From NCBI RefSeq assembly GCF_033239625.1, contig NZ_BTCK01000007.1, positions 112,887-176,886 of the forward strand: a DNA stretch of 64,000 bases. The letters run 5' to 3'. Below are positions 8,793 to 18,600 of this stretch, one piece after another. The stretch's first letter is position 1; the number at the start of each line of letters is the position of its first letter. The translations under genes were made by a program, and so were the position numbers. This stretch comes from Paenibacillus_T sp033239625 (GTDB lineage Bacteria > Bacillota > Bacilli > Paenibacillales > Paenibacillaceae). The notes below the pieces were generated by a model that saw only the letters and a list, made by a program, of their open reading frames with translations, did no database searches and had not been told where the DNA came from.

Positions 8793-8822
8793 TATTGCGG
8801 TCCTATGAGCCCCTCATTCTTA

Positions 8823-8922
8823 ACAGTTACGACATGCTTTCTGCCGCCCGCCCGCGCAGTTATTACAGTATAAGCGTGTGTTACGACATGCACGCAGGGA
8901 CACAATGCGCCGATGCTACACT
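8823..8922 (+). promoter_or_regulatory. activator-type promoter region of the ABC operon with three GTTAYKACA repeats
   Basis: Direct repeats start at 8826 (GTTACGACATG), 8859 (GTTATTACAGT) and 8880 (GTTACGACATG), spaced 33 and 21 bp. The first is preceded by ACA, giving ACAGTTACG, one mismatch from the AgrA half-site ACAGTTAAG. Exactly 31 bp after the third repeat begins CGATGCTACACT, an extended -10 (TG-C-TACACT, -10 at 8917-8922) without a -35 hexamer. The same layout recurs at 12178-12287. The repeats would sit at about -103, -70 and -49. The binding protein is not known; LytTR binding is an inference. Confidence 0.65.
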
Positions 8923-8967
8923 GGGTTAATGAAAGATTCAATACCATTTTACGGGAGGTACGCATGA

Positions 8968-9885
8968 ATGCGGACAGTGTTTACAGGGGAAGCCATTCAT
9001 TTCAGCTACAACAAAAAGAAGCCAGTCTTGAAAGGGCTCTCACTCTCGATAGGCGATAAGCAAATTTACGGTTTGCTCGGCCCCAATGGCGCCGGCAAAT
9101 CTACCTTAACGAAGGTCATGCTCGGCTTGGATAAGCCGCAGGGCGGCAAGCTGCAATGGTTCAACGAGCATATGAATGCCAGCACCAACCGCCGCGTCGG
9201 CTATGTACCGCAGGACTTGGCGCTGCTGTATGATCTGTCGGCTTATGAGAACGTCATGTTCTTCGGCAAATTGTACGACCTGAAGGGCGAGAGGCTGAAG
9301 AAGCAGGTTCGCTTTGCGCTCGAGTTCGTCGGCCTGTGGGATGAGCGCAGCCAGAAGCCGAAGAAATTCTCCGGCGGCATGAAGCGCAGACTGAACATCG
9401 CATGCGGCATCGTCCACAATCCCGATGTCATCATCCTGGATGAACCGACAGTCGGCGTAGACCCGCAGTCCCGCAACCGGATTCTTGATGCGATCGTCGA
9501 GCTGAACCAGATCGGCACGACGGTTGTGTATATCTCGCACTATATGGAAGAGGTCGAGAAAATCTGTTCACATGTCGGCATCATCGACAATGGCCAGATG
9601 CTCTGCCAAGGAACGTTGAACGATATTATCCAGCAGCACACGGATCAAGCGATTCTGAAGCTGGAGCTGCAGCGCAAGAGCACCGCATATGCGAAGCAGT
9701 TGGAGAAATGCAATGTGCTCTCGACGGACGGCAACATAGTCGACATCGGCATTCCGAAGAACGACGTTGGTGCGATTGCGGACATCAAGGATGCGTTCGG
9801 TGAGGAAGTTAAGAGCTTTCAGTACATCTCGCCGAATCTGGAGCAAGTGTTCTTCAAATTAACGCGTAAGAATTTGAGGGATTAG
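8968..9885 (+). CDS. ABC transporter ATP-binding protein (ABC-2 exporter type)
   Basis: The 305-residue ATPase has Walker A GPNGAGKST (about residues 35-43), signature FSGGMKRRLN, Walker B VIILDEPTVGVDPQSRNR and a switch His in YISHYMEE, followed by a C-terminal extension as in drug-export DrrA-like subunits. A GGGAGG site is 9 nt before the ATG at 8968. A closer ATG at 8964 is in another frame. It forms an operon with the two permeases that follow. Position and shared promoter architecture with the PKS operon suggest product export or self-protection. Confidence 0.92.
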   Translation: MRTVFTGEAIHFSYNKKKPVLKGLSLSIGDKQIYGLLGPNGAGKSTLTKVMLGLDKPQGGKLQWFNEHMNASTNRRVGYVPQDLALLYDLSAYENVMFFGKLYDLKGERLKKQVRFALEFVGLWDERSQKPKKFSGGMKRRLNIACGIVHNPDVIILDEPTVGVDPQSRNRILDAIVELNQIGTTVVYISHYMEEVEKICSHVGIIDNGQMLCQGTLNDIIQQHTDQAILKLELQRKSTAYAKQLEKCNVLSTDGNIVDIGIPKNDVGAIADIKDAFGEEVKSFQYISPNLEQVFFKLTRKNLRD

Positions 9886-9887
9886 CC

Positions 9888-11051
9888 ATGTGGACCATAT
9901 TCGCAACCTCAATGAAACGCAAGTTGACCAATCCGACGATCATCGTCAATTACATTCTGCTGCCGCTGCTGCTGATCGTTATTCTAGGTAACGCACTTTC
10001 CTCCGCGTTCGACAAGGATGACGAAGGCGGCGCCGTTCCAGCTAGCCTGTCCCAGGTGAAGACGGTCGTCGTCAATGAAGACCAAGGCAAGCTCGGCGCA
10101 GATATCGTGACATTCCTGACGAGCGAGGATAATAAGGGGTTGTTCGATGTAACGGTCGAGACCGACGCGAACAAGGCAGAGCAAATGCTCAGAGACGGCG
10201 AGGCGGAGCAGTATATTTTCATCCCGGCCGATCTGACGAGCGGTTTCGAGAACAAGAAGAATAGCAGCGTAATCGTCTACGGCGAGGACAGCAATATCGA
10301 CAAGGTGAACATTACGGGTCTGACTTTATCCACATTCGGCGATGGCTATCTGGCGATGGATGTGTCGAGCGCGGGCAATCAGAAGGAGCTGTACACATAT
10401 GTCTACAGCAACCTGTTGACGACTGGCGCAAGCGCGAATAGCAGCGGGGACGGCAGCAGCGACTCTAGCGGCATTACAGCGCTAAGCTACTATGGCGTAA
10501 CGATGCTCGTGCTCATTCTCGTATACGGTCTGGCGAATACGATGAATTTTGTCCAAGAGGAATACAGCGAGGCGCTTGGTGACCGTTATCTCGTATCGCC
10601 GCTGTCACGAACATCGCTTATTGTCGGCCAACTGCTGACGGGCTGCGCTATCTCGATTGTGCAAGGAATCATCATCGTCCTATGTGCCCAGTGGTTGTTC
10701 GACGTCAGCTACGGCGACAACATGCTGGTCGTGTTCTTCATCATCATCGCAGGCTCGATCTTCTTCAATGCGCTGGGGCTCATCCTTGGCGTAATCGCAA
10801 GACGGGTGAAGGCGATCGACAGCGTTGTGACGCTGCTCATTCCTGTGATGACCTTCATCGGCGGCGGCTTTATCAAGATCGATCTGGGCGGCCTGCGCAA
10901 TATAAGCATCAACGAGCTGTACCAGCAGCCGTTGTTCGATTACATCCAGCAAGGCGTGATCAATCTGGCGCCCGTGTATTCGTCGCTCGTTGCCGCCCTC
11001 GGGTTCATCTTGATTTCGATCTATTCGCTCGCGAGGAAGGGGGTCCGCTAA
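9888..11051 (+). CDS. ABC-2 type transporter permease, first subunit
   Basis: The 387-residue membrane protein has one N-terminal helix (about 18-40), a large extracytoplasmic region to about residue 205, then five or six C-terminal helices, the standard YhgE/YhaP-like ABC-2 layout. GDRYLVSPLSRTSLIVGQ is a typical cytoplasmic coupling segment (MVSPLSR-like). It begins 2 nt after the ATPase stop. It probably forms a heterodimer with the next gene product. Confidence 0.87.
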   Translation: MWTIFATSMKRKLTNPTIIVNYILLPLLLIVILGNALSSAFDKDDEGGAVPASLSQVKTVVVNEDQGKLGADIVTFLTSEDNKGLFDVTVETDANKAEQMLRDGEAEQYIFIPADLTSGFENKKNSSVIVYGEDSNIDKVNITGLTLSTFGDGYLAMDVSSAGNQKELYTYVYSNLLTTGASANSSGDGSSDSSGITALSYYGVTMLVLILVYGLANTMNFVQEEYSEALGDRYLVSPLSRTSLIVGQLLTGCAISIVQGIIIVLCAQWLFDVSYGDNMLVVFFIIIAGSIFFNALGLILGVIARRVKAIDSVVTLLIPVMTFIGGGFIKIDLGGLRNISINELYQQPLFDYIQQGVINLAPVYSSLVAALGFILISIYSLARKGVR

Positions 11052-11052
11052 G

Positions 11053-12159
11053 ATGCGCGTATTCGAGCTGTATGCCAGGCGGATCATGAAACGGAAGCTG
11101 ACGCTCGTTCTAATCATCGTGCTTCCGGTTCTCTTCACTTACTCGGTCGTCGCACAGTATGATTCGGCCACGAAGCTGACGGTAACGACTTATGTGGAGG
11201 ATGCGGCGTTGGATCATTATTTGACGGCGATGCTCGAGAAGCAGGAAGTAACGGTGACCCGCGCAGAGACGGAGGATGATGCGATCCATTACGACGGCGA
11301 CGTTGGTCTCGTACTGACGGCAACGGTTAAGGATGTGCTCGCGAAGCCCGATGAGCTTGCGGCTGCATTCTACTCAGAAGGCGGAAGCTTGGGGGTCGGC
11401 TCGCTTCAGATTAAGCTCAACAGCATTCTGTCCGTCCTGCAGACGTTGGCTCATAACTCGGCGGATGAAGCTTCGTTCGAAGCGAATCTAGCGAAGAGCG
11501 AGCAGTCCGCTGCACCGATTCAAGTGAAGCAGAGCATCATCGGCAATCCGAACGCCGTCGTTCTGACGAGCGCATTCAACATGATTGTCTTCATCATGCT
11601 GTTCCTGACGATGACGAACACAATGCTCTTCCTCGGCGACAAAATCCACATGACGACGCAGCGCGTGCTGCTGTCGACGTACAGCCGATTGAGCTATTAC
11701 CTGCAGACGGTGGGCGTGTTCGCGGCAATCGGCATTGCGCAATTCCTGCTTATGATTCTACTAATGAGCACCGTGTTCCAGATCGATCTGTCGCTGTCTA
11801 TCGGTCAACTGCTGCTGCTCGTCGCAGCCTATGGATTGCTGAACGTAATTGCCGCAGGCATCGGCTTGCTGCTCGTCAGCCGTACGACGCGTCTGTCGAC
11901 GGGCCGTCTGCTCATCAGCGTCGTTTCGCTGCCGTTGGCTATGCTTGGGGGCACGCTCTGGGATGCGTCGATTATGCCGGAAGGCATGCAGAAGCTGTCG
12001 CGGTTGCTGCCGACGGGTTGGATTACGCAGCTCAATAGAGAGGTGTTCAGCGGCACAGGCAGTTATTCCCAAGCCGTTGTCGTACATATGGCCTGCCTTG
12101 CAGCATGTGCGGCTGTGCTGTTCCTGCTGTTGTCCCGCGTGAAGACGGAGAATATCTGA
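11053..12159 (+). CDS. ABC-2 type transporter permease, second subunit
   Basis: The 368-residue protein repeats the layout of the preceding gene: N-terminal helix (about 14-32), extracytoplasmic segment to about 170, then helices at about 175-195, 220-250, 255-280, 295-315 and 340-360. QRVLLSTYSRLSYYLQ is the coupling segment. It starts 1 nt after the upstream stop. No terminator was found before the PKS promoter region, so some read-through into the biosynthetic operon is possible. Confidence 0.85.
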   Translation: MRVFELYARRIMKRKLTLVLIIVLPVLFTYSVVAQYDSATKLTVTTYVEDAALDHYLTAMLEKQEVTVTRAETEDDAIHYDGDVGLVLTATVKDVLAKPDELAAAFYSEGGSLGVGSLQIKLNSILSVLQTLAHNSADEASFEANLAKSEQSAAPIQVKQSIIGNPNAVVLTSAFNMIVFIMLFLTMTNTMLFLGDKIHMTTQRVLLSTYSRLSYYLQTVGVFAAIGIAQFLLMILLMSTVFQIDLSLSIGQLLLLVAAYGLLNVIAAGIGLLLVSRTTRLSTGRLLISVVSLPLAMLGGTLWDASIMPEGMQKLSRLLPTGWITQLNREVFSGTGSYSQAVVVHMACLAACAAVLFLLLSRVKTENI

Positions 12160-12177
12160 TAATGACACACGCGTCGC

Positions 12178-12287
12178 GCAGTTATGACATACCTATCGCA
12201 CTTTTTCTCCTCGATGCGATGCAGTTATTACATTAATTCGGCCTGTTGCGTCGAATCGGCGAGAAAGGTGTTAGGCGATGCTACATT
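12178..12287 (+). promoter_or_regulatory. activator-type promoter region of the PKS/NRPS operon
   Basis: GCAGTTATGACAT (GTT at 12181), GCAGTTATTACAT (GTT at 12224) and a weaker CCTGTTGCGTCG (GTT at 12245) form direct repeats spaced 43 and 21 bp. CGATGCTACATT starts at 12276, 31 bp after the third repeat; its extended -10 is TG-C-TACATT (12282-12287) with no -35. The 21- and 31-bp distances are identical to those before the ABC operon, although the sequence between the elements differs. The first gap is 10 bp longer, one helical turn. The AAAGGAGAG ribosome site of the first gene follows at about 12320. Confidence 0.65.
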
Positions 12288-12338
12288 AAGCTTAGTAGAG
12301 AACCGATTGAACTTCAGACAAAAGGAGAGTAGGAAGAG

Positions 12339-13055
12339 ATGAAGCTAATAGGCATACCGTATGCCGGGGGCTCGTCCGCTTCGTATATTCGGTGGAACAA
12401 GTTCATGCCTGCACACATCGAGCTGGTGTCGATCGAGCTGCCGGGGCGCGGGCGAAGGTTCGGAGAGCCGCTGCCGGCGACATTCGAAGAAGCGGTGAAC
12501 GACATCTATGAGCAAGTGAAGCCGTGGATCGATGACGAGGAATACGCGATATTCGGGCACAGCATGGGAAGTTGGCTCGCATACGAGCTGTATTACAAGC
12601 TGTTGCATAACGGGCATCGACTGCCGGTCCACATGTTCGTATCGGGACGCAGAGCCCCTCATCTGGAGAAGGAGCTGCCGCTTCATTGGAATCTGCCGCA
12701 GGATGAAATGCTCGAGCTTCTAAAGCGTTACGGGGGACTGCAAGACGAGGTGCTGAACGATCCGCTTCTGCTCGAGCTTGTCATGCCGATGATCCGGTCG
12801 GATTTCAGAATCACGGAACAATACGTACATCTTCCGAAGCAGGAGCGGCTCGCTTGCGGGATGTCGGTGTTCGCGGGCAAGAATGACATCGATGTTCCGC
12901 TTGCCGACATGACGCCATGGAAGCAGCTGGCGCACAGCAGTCACCATTGCCAAGTGTACGTATTTGCCGGGAACCATTTCTTTATCCACGATTATGCGCA
13001 AGAGGTTGTCACGGCCATTAACAAAATTTTGCTGAAAAATAGATTAGTAGGTTAG
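12339..13055 (+). CDS. type II thioesterase (external, alpha/beta hydrolase)
   Basis: The 238-residue protein has the usual type II thioesterase length. It starts with IPYAGGSSASYIRWNKF and has the nucleophile motif GHSMG (Ser75), an acidic residue in AGKNDIDVPL, and the C-terminal His in AGNHFFI. Such enzymes remove stalled or wrong acyl groups from carrier domains. It is the first gene of the biosynthetic operon. As the PKSs carry no integral thioesterase, a role in release cannot be excluded, but editing is the usual job. Confidence 0.93.
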   Translation: MKLIGIPYAGGSSASYIRWNKFMPAHIELVSIELPGRGRRFGEPLPATFEEAVNDIYEQVKPWIDDEEYAIFGHSMGSWLAYELYYKLLHNGHRLPVHMFVSGRRAPHLEKELPLHWNLPQDEMLELLKRYGGLQDEVLNDPLLLELVMPMIRSDFRITEQYVHLPKQERLACGMSVFAGKNDIDVPLADMTPWKQLAHSSHHCQVYVFAGNHFFIHDYAQEVVTAINKILLKNRLVG

Positions 13056-13071
13056 AAAGGAGCAGCTAACG

Positions 13072-15696
13072 GTGGTCCACAGTCTGGTAGAAGTATTAAG
13101 GGCGAACAGCCAGTTAAGCGAACGATTCATTACATTCATCTGGGGCAGCAGCGAAGAGAAACGGGTATCCTTCTCCACCTTCTACGATCACGTGATGAAA
13201 GTGCTGTACCGACTGCAAGCGAGAGGCTTGAAGCCCGGTGACGAGGTCATCCTGCAGATCGAGCATGAAGAGCATTTCCTCTATGCGTTCTGGGCGTGCA
13301 TAGCGGGCGGGATCATTCCGGTGCCGGTCAGCACGGGCGCGAATGACGAACATCGCCTGAAGTTATACAAAGTGTGGGAGACGATGAAGTCGCCTTATGT
13401 GGCCATTGAGGACAAATGGTGGACGAAGCTGATGGAGAACGAAGTGGCAGGTTATAGCGCCGAGTCGCTGCGGACGGGGCTGCTGCCGATCGAGCAGCTC
13501 GTGGATGGTCTGGATGACGAGCTCCCGCATGGACGGCTGGCATCGCCGAAGCGCGAGGACATCGCGTTCATCCAGTTCTCGTCGGGCAGCACGGGAACGC
13601 CGAAGGGCGTCATGCTGACCCATGACAATCTGCTATGCAATGCTGAAGCGATGATTAGTCGAATCGAACTGACCGACAAGGATACTTATCTCAGTTGGAT
13701 GCCGCTGACGCACGATATGGGCTTGATTGGCCTGCACATAACGCCTTTTCGAGCGCAGATCAATCAATGCATCATGTCGACGAACGCCTTTATCAAGAGG
13801 CCGACACTCTGGCTGATCAAGGCGCAGCAGCACGGCGCCACGATTCTCGGCGCACCGAACTTCGGGTATAAGCTCGTCCTGACTGCTTACAAGCCTAAGC
13901 TCGCGGAGGATTGGGACCTTTCGCAAGTGAGGCTGATTTATAACGGCGCGGAGCCGATATCAATCGAGATCTGCCGCCAGTTCCTTGACGTTATGGCTGC
14001 GCACAAGCTGCCCGACACGGCCATTTACAATGTGTATGGCTTGGCGGAAGGGTCCGTTGCGGTGACGTTCCCGAATTTGCAGGAAGGCATCCGCAGCATG
14101 AGCGTAGATCGGGATTATGTGAAATCGGGCGAACAGGTCCGAATCGTTTCGGGAGATGCGAAGGAGAGCGTCACGTTCGCCGAAGTCGGTTATGCCATAG
14201 ACCATGTCGAGGTACGGATCGCAGACGACAATGCGCAAGCGTCGCCTGAGCGGACGGTCGGCAGAATTCAGATTCGCGGCAGGAGCGTCACGAGCGGCTA
14301 TTACCGTAACGCAGAGGCGACGAGCAAGGCGCTGCTTAGCGACGGATGGCTGGATACGGGCGACCTTGGCTTTATGAGTGACGGGAGGTTGTACATTACC
14401 GGCAGAATCAAGGACATCATTTTCGTCAATGGCAGGAACTATTACCCGCATGATATCGAGAGGGTTGCAGAAGAGGTGGATGACGTTGAGCTTGGCAAGG
14501 TGGCCGCAGTAGGCGTCCACAACGCTGCGGAGCATCGGGAAGATATTATCGTATTCATTCAATATAAGAAGAAGCTGGAGCAGTTCGTGGAAGTGAGCCT
14601 CGCGCTCAAGAAACATATCAACATGAAGATGGGCTTGGAGCTTGCTCACGTGTTCCCCGTCCGTACGATTCCGAAAACAACGAGCGGCAAAGTGCAGCGG
14701 TATGTGCTTGGCGATATGTTCCTCAAGGGGCAATTCGCAGAAATGGCAGAAGAGCTGGCACCGTTGTACGAAGCAAAGGCGCTGGAGAATGAGCGTGCGC
14801 AGCCTCGTAATGCGACGGAGAAGGCTGTAATGGACATTTGGTCAGAATTGCTTCCGTCGAAGCGGCTTAGCATCTACGACAACTTCTTCGAGGTTGGCGG
14901 CTCGTCGAGTCTGCTTCTGCAGATGGTTGACCTTGTCGAAATGATGTATCCGGGCGCCGTACAGATTACAGATCCGTTCGCGCTTCCGACGATCGCTCAG
15001 ATTGCCGCACATATCGATGCGGGGAGCAAGCTGCAGAGCTTAGGCACGCTGCGCTTGCCGCAATCGTATTTTCTGGCGGCGAACTCGATCTCGCACATGG
15101 TCAGTCTGGACGGAAGACTGCAGGACAAGATACAGGACGAGCAGTGGCAGCGGTTGAGGCGGCTCGCGAAGGAATTGAATGTAAGCCTTATGAGCGTCGG
15201 CGCCGTAGCATTCGCCTACACGCTGTCCTTGATAGGGGAAGAGCTGAAGCTTCCGGTCAGCGTCCATCTGAGGAGAAATTGGTTGACGGAATACGAATTT
15301 GATTTCAATGGCGTATCCGATCTAGCGCATTATGTGCAGTCGGTAAACCAAGAGCTACGGCAGTCTGAGACAAGACAGCCGCAATGGACGATCGACCAGG
15401 TGAAGGGCATGCAGCCTGGAACCGATGAGCAGTCGGTTCGAGCGTTGTTCTGCGATGCATCCGTGCTGCGGACGCGCGGCGATTGGCAGGCGGCTTACGA
15501 TATCGTTGTCGCGGCGGAAGAGAAGGACAGCTACTTCGGCATTACGCTGGCCTATAACGAACAGCGCCTTCAAGCGTCCAAGCTGGAGGAATGGATGGCG
15601 AGCTATATGCAGCTGCTGCAATTCATGGCTCAATCGGCCAGTAACGGTTCGGCTGACGCTTCGCACAGCCCTTCCCTGGCTGGAGGAGGCAGATGA
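13072..15696 (+). CDS. fatty acyl-AMP ligase-ACP loading protein with C-terminal half-condensation domain
   Basis: The 874-residue protein has three parts. Residues 1-560 are an adenylate-forming enzyme: A3 motif SSGSTGTPKGVMLTH, FAAL-type WMPLTHDMGLIG, the insertion-like STNAFIKRPTLWL, NVYGLAEGSVAVTFP, and DGWLDTGDLGFM. Residues about 580-650 are an acyl carrier domain with FFEVGGSSS (Ser612). Residues about 660-860 resemble the C-terminal half of a condensation domain but have no HHxxxDG. FAALs activate fatty acids as adenylates and load them on a carrier, so this is the likely starter module. GTG start with AAAGGAG 9 nt upstream. Its stop overlaps the next ATG (ATGA). Confidence 0.9.
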   Translation: MVHSLVEVLRANSQLSERFITFIWGSSEEKRVSFSTFYDHVMKVLYRLQARGLKPGDEVILQIEHEEHFLYAFWACIAGGIIPVPVSTGANDEHRLKLYKVWETMKSPYVAIEDKWWTKLMENEVAGYSAESLRTGLLPIEQLVDGLDDELPHGRLASPKREDIAFIQFSSGSTGTPKGVMLTHDNLLCNAEAMISRIELTDKDTYLSWMPLTHDMGLIGLHITPFRAQINQCIMSTNAFIKRPTLWLIKAQQHGATILGAPNFGYKLVLTAYKPKLAEDWDLSQVRLIYNGAEPISIEICRQFLDVMAAHKLPDTAIYNVYGLAEGSVAVTFPNLQEGIRSMSVDRDYVKSGEQVRIVSGDAKESVTFAEVGYAIDHVEVRIADDNAQASPERTVGRIQIRGRSVTSGYYRNAEATSKALLSDGWLDTGDLGFMSDGRLYITGRIKDIIFVNGRNYYPHDIERVAEEVDDVELGKVAAVGVHNAAEHREDIIVFIQYKKKLEQFVEVSLALKKHINMKMGLELAHVFPVRTIPKTTSGKVQRYVLGDMFLKGQFAEMAEELAPLYEAKALENERAQPRNATEKAVMDIWSELLPSKRLSIYDNFFEVGGSSSLLLQMVDLVEMMYPGAVQITDPFALPTIAQIAAHIDAGSKLQSLGTLRLPQSYFLAANSISHMVSLDGRLQDKIQDEQWQRLRRLAKELNVSLMSVGAVAFAYTLSLIGEELKLPVSVHLRRNWLTEYEFDFNGVSDLAHYVQSVNQELRQSETRQPQWTIDQVKGMQPGTDEQSVRALFCDASVLRTRGDWQAAYDIVVAAEEKDSYFGITLAYNEQRLQASKLEEWMASYMQLLQFMAQSASNGSADASHSPSLAGGGR

Positions 15697-18600
15697 GCAC
15701 TGTGAGAATCGATCTAAGCCAATTTCATCTGAATCGCCAGCCAGTCAGCAAGCCGCAAGAACAAGAGTCGCGTGCGCAGCAAGCTTCCGCCGCAAGCTTC
15801 CGATCGAGAGAAGTCGCGATCATCGGGTTGTCGGTCCAGCTGCCGCGTTCGGAGCATTGGTCGGACTTCTGGGAGAACGTAGCGTCAGGCATTGACTGCA
15901 CGGGCGGGTTTCCGGAAGAGCGTCAGGCGTTCACGCGCAAGTTTGTGGAATGGATCGAGCAGGACCCGGCTAAGACGACTTATATGGACGGCGCTTATTT
16001 CGACCATGTCGACGGGTTCGACGCTAAGTTTTTCCGTATGCTCCCGACAGAAGCGAGCTTGATGAGCCCGGACCAACGGTTGTTTCTGGAATCGGTCTGG
16101 CACGCGCTTGAGGATGCGGGCTACGGCGGCAGCAAGCTGGCAGGCAGCAATACTGGCGTATATGTCGGCCATGTCGCCGACTTAGGCGGCTACAACTATC
16201 GTCAGATGCTTGACGAGTGGGTGGATCCGCAGCATAAACCGGCGTCTATTGCCGGCAATCTGTCCGCGATTATTGCGAGCAGAATCTCCTATTTGCTTGA
16301 TCTGAAGGGACCGGCCCTCGTCATTGATACGGCTTGCTCTTCCTCTCTGGTCGCCGTCCATACCGCATGCAGAGCCATTCGTTCGGGCGAGTGCGAGATG
16401 GCGATCGCCGGCGGCGTTCGTCTCAGCCTGCTCCCGATCGATAAGGCGACGGATAAGGTCGGGATGGAATCGTCCGATGGCAAAACAAGAGCGTTCGACG
16501 ACGGCTCCGACGGTGCGGCATTAGGCGAAGGCGTCGTAACGGTGCTGCTCAAGCCGCTGGAGAGGGCGATCGAGGACCGGGATCATATCTACGCTGTAAT
16601 CAAGGGGACGGCTGTGAATCAAGACGGCAATTCGATTGGCATTACAGCGCCTAACGTGCAAGCGCAGGCTGATCTGTACGTGCAGGCATGGAAGGACGCA
16701 GGCATAGAGCCGACATCGATCTCGTATATCGAGACGCACGGGACGGGAACGGTAATCGGCGATCCGATCGAAATCGAAGGGCTGCGCAGGGCGTTCGGTC
16801 GATTCACGGACAAGAAGCAGTTCTGCGCGGTCAGTTCATTGAAATCGAACGTTGGCCACTCCTACCAGACCGCTGGCATTGCCGGGATGGCTAAGGCTGC
16901 GCTGGCGCTGAAGTTCGGCGTCATCCCGCCGACGATTCACTTCAACCGCCCGAATCGTAAAATCCGCTTCACGGACTCGCCGGTGTACGTCAACACGGCA
17001 CCTCGCAGGTGGCGGGCGTCAGAGGTGCCGCGCAGAGCCGGCGTCAGCTCGTTCGGCTTCAGCGGCACGAACTGCCACGTCGTGCTGGAAGAAGCGCCGG
17101 CAGCGGCGCGGCGACAGGCGGCTGAATGGCCGAAGCCGAATATACTCGCGCTGTCGGCGATGAGCGAGGAAGTGCTGTACAAGCTAATCTGGCGATACGA
17201 TGAGTTTCTGAACAGCGACGCAGCCGGCGGCTTCAGCTTGGAAGAAATAAGCTACACCGCTAATACGGGACGCGGACATTACCGCTGCCGCTTAGCGATT
17301 GTTGCAGAGAGCCGGGAGCAGTTGCGGGATTTGATCGCGAAGCTGCGCGATGAAGGCGTTCATGCTGTGGACAGCTCCATCCACTACAGCGGCAAGAAGG
17401 AGAGTAACAGCGGCGCGCAGTTAACGGAGCTGGAAATACTCGCTGACAGCGCCGTCGAACGGCTTCAGCAGCAGAGCGACGATCGATTCGCATGGGACAC
17501 GTTGGCCGATCTGTACGCGAGAGGCGTGAACGTTGATTTCGAAGCGTTGTATGCGAAGAGCGAAATCTACCGTGTGCCGCTGCCGGTCTATCCATTCGAT
17601 CGTCAGCTGCACTGGCTGGACGATCCGAACATTCGCAGGCGGACGAAGGCGGTCCCCGAGGCAGCGAAGGAAGCCGCATCGGCGGCATCAGCAGAAGCGG
17701 CTTCGGCACCGCATCCGCTAGAAGATCGGTTGTACTACGGCCTGGAATGGGTACCGATGCCGAATGATGCAGCTCTCAATCGCGTTGCACCCAAGCGAGA
17801 GGGCAAGACGCTCGTATTAACGAGCGGCTGCGCGATGGGTAAGGCGATTGTCGACGCATTGCATCTTCAAGGCGGAATCGTCATTGAAGCGAAATTCGGG
17901 GACGCCTTCCAGCAGATTGACGACACGAAGCTGGTGCTTAGCGGAGACGAAGCCGATTACGATCGTCTCGTGGCAATCGTGGGAGCTCACGACATCAGCC
18001 AAATCGTCCACGCAGCCGGATGGACGCCAAGCGGCGGACCCGCGACGATCGAGCAGCTGGGCAGAAGCCAGCAGCTGGGAACCTATTGCCTGCTGAGCTT
18101 GGTACAAGCGCTCGTCCGCGCAGGCTGCAGGCAGCCGGTCGATATTGCGCTCGTCGCGAATAACGTCTATCGGATTGACGGCACGGAGACGGAGCTGCAT
18201 CCGGAGCAAGCGGCACTGTTCGGTCTTGGCAAAGTCGTCCATAGCGAATACGACAACTTGCGCTGCCGAGTCATCGATCTCGATTCGGAGACTTCGATTG
18301 ATGAGCTAATCGAGCAATTGTCCAACGAGAAGCAGCATTACGCGGTTGGGATTCGGAACAAAACCAAGTATATCGAGCGTTTTACGCCGATTGATCTGTC
18401 GGATTACAACGACAAACCATTGGAGATTCGAGATCAGGGCGTATACCTGATTACGGGCGGAACAGGTGATCTGGGGCTGGAAGCCGCCCGATACCTCGCT
18501 TCGCAGCATCGTGTTCACCTCTTCTTAGTGAGCCGTTCCGAATTCCCTGAGAGGGAACGCTGGGATGAGCTTGCGGCGGGGGAGAATCGAGAGCTCGCAC

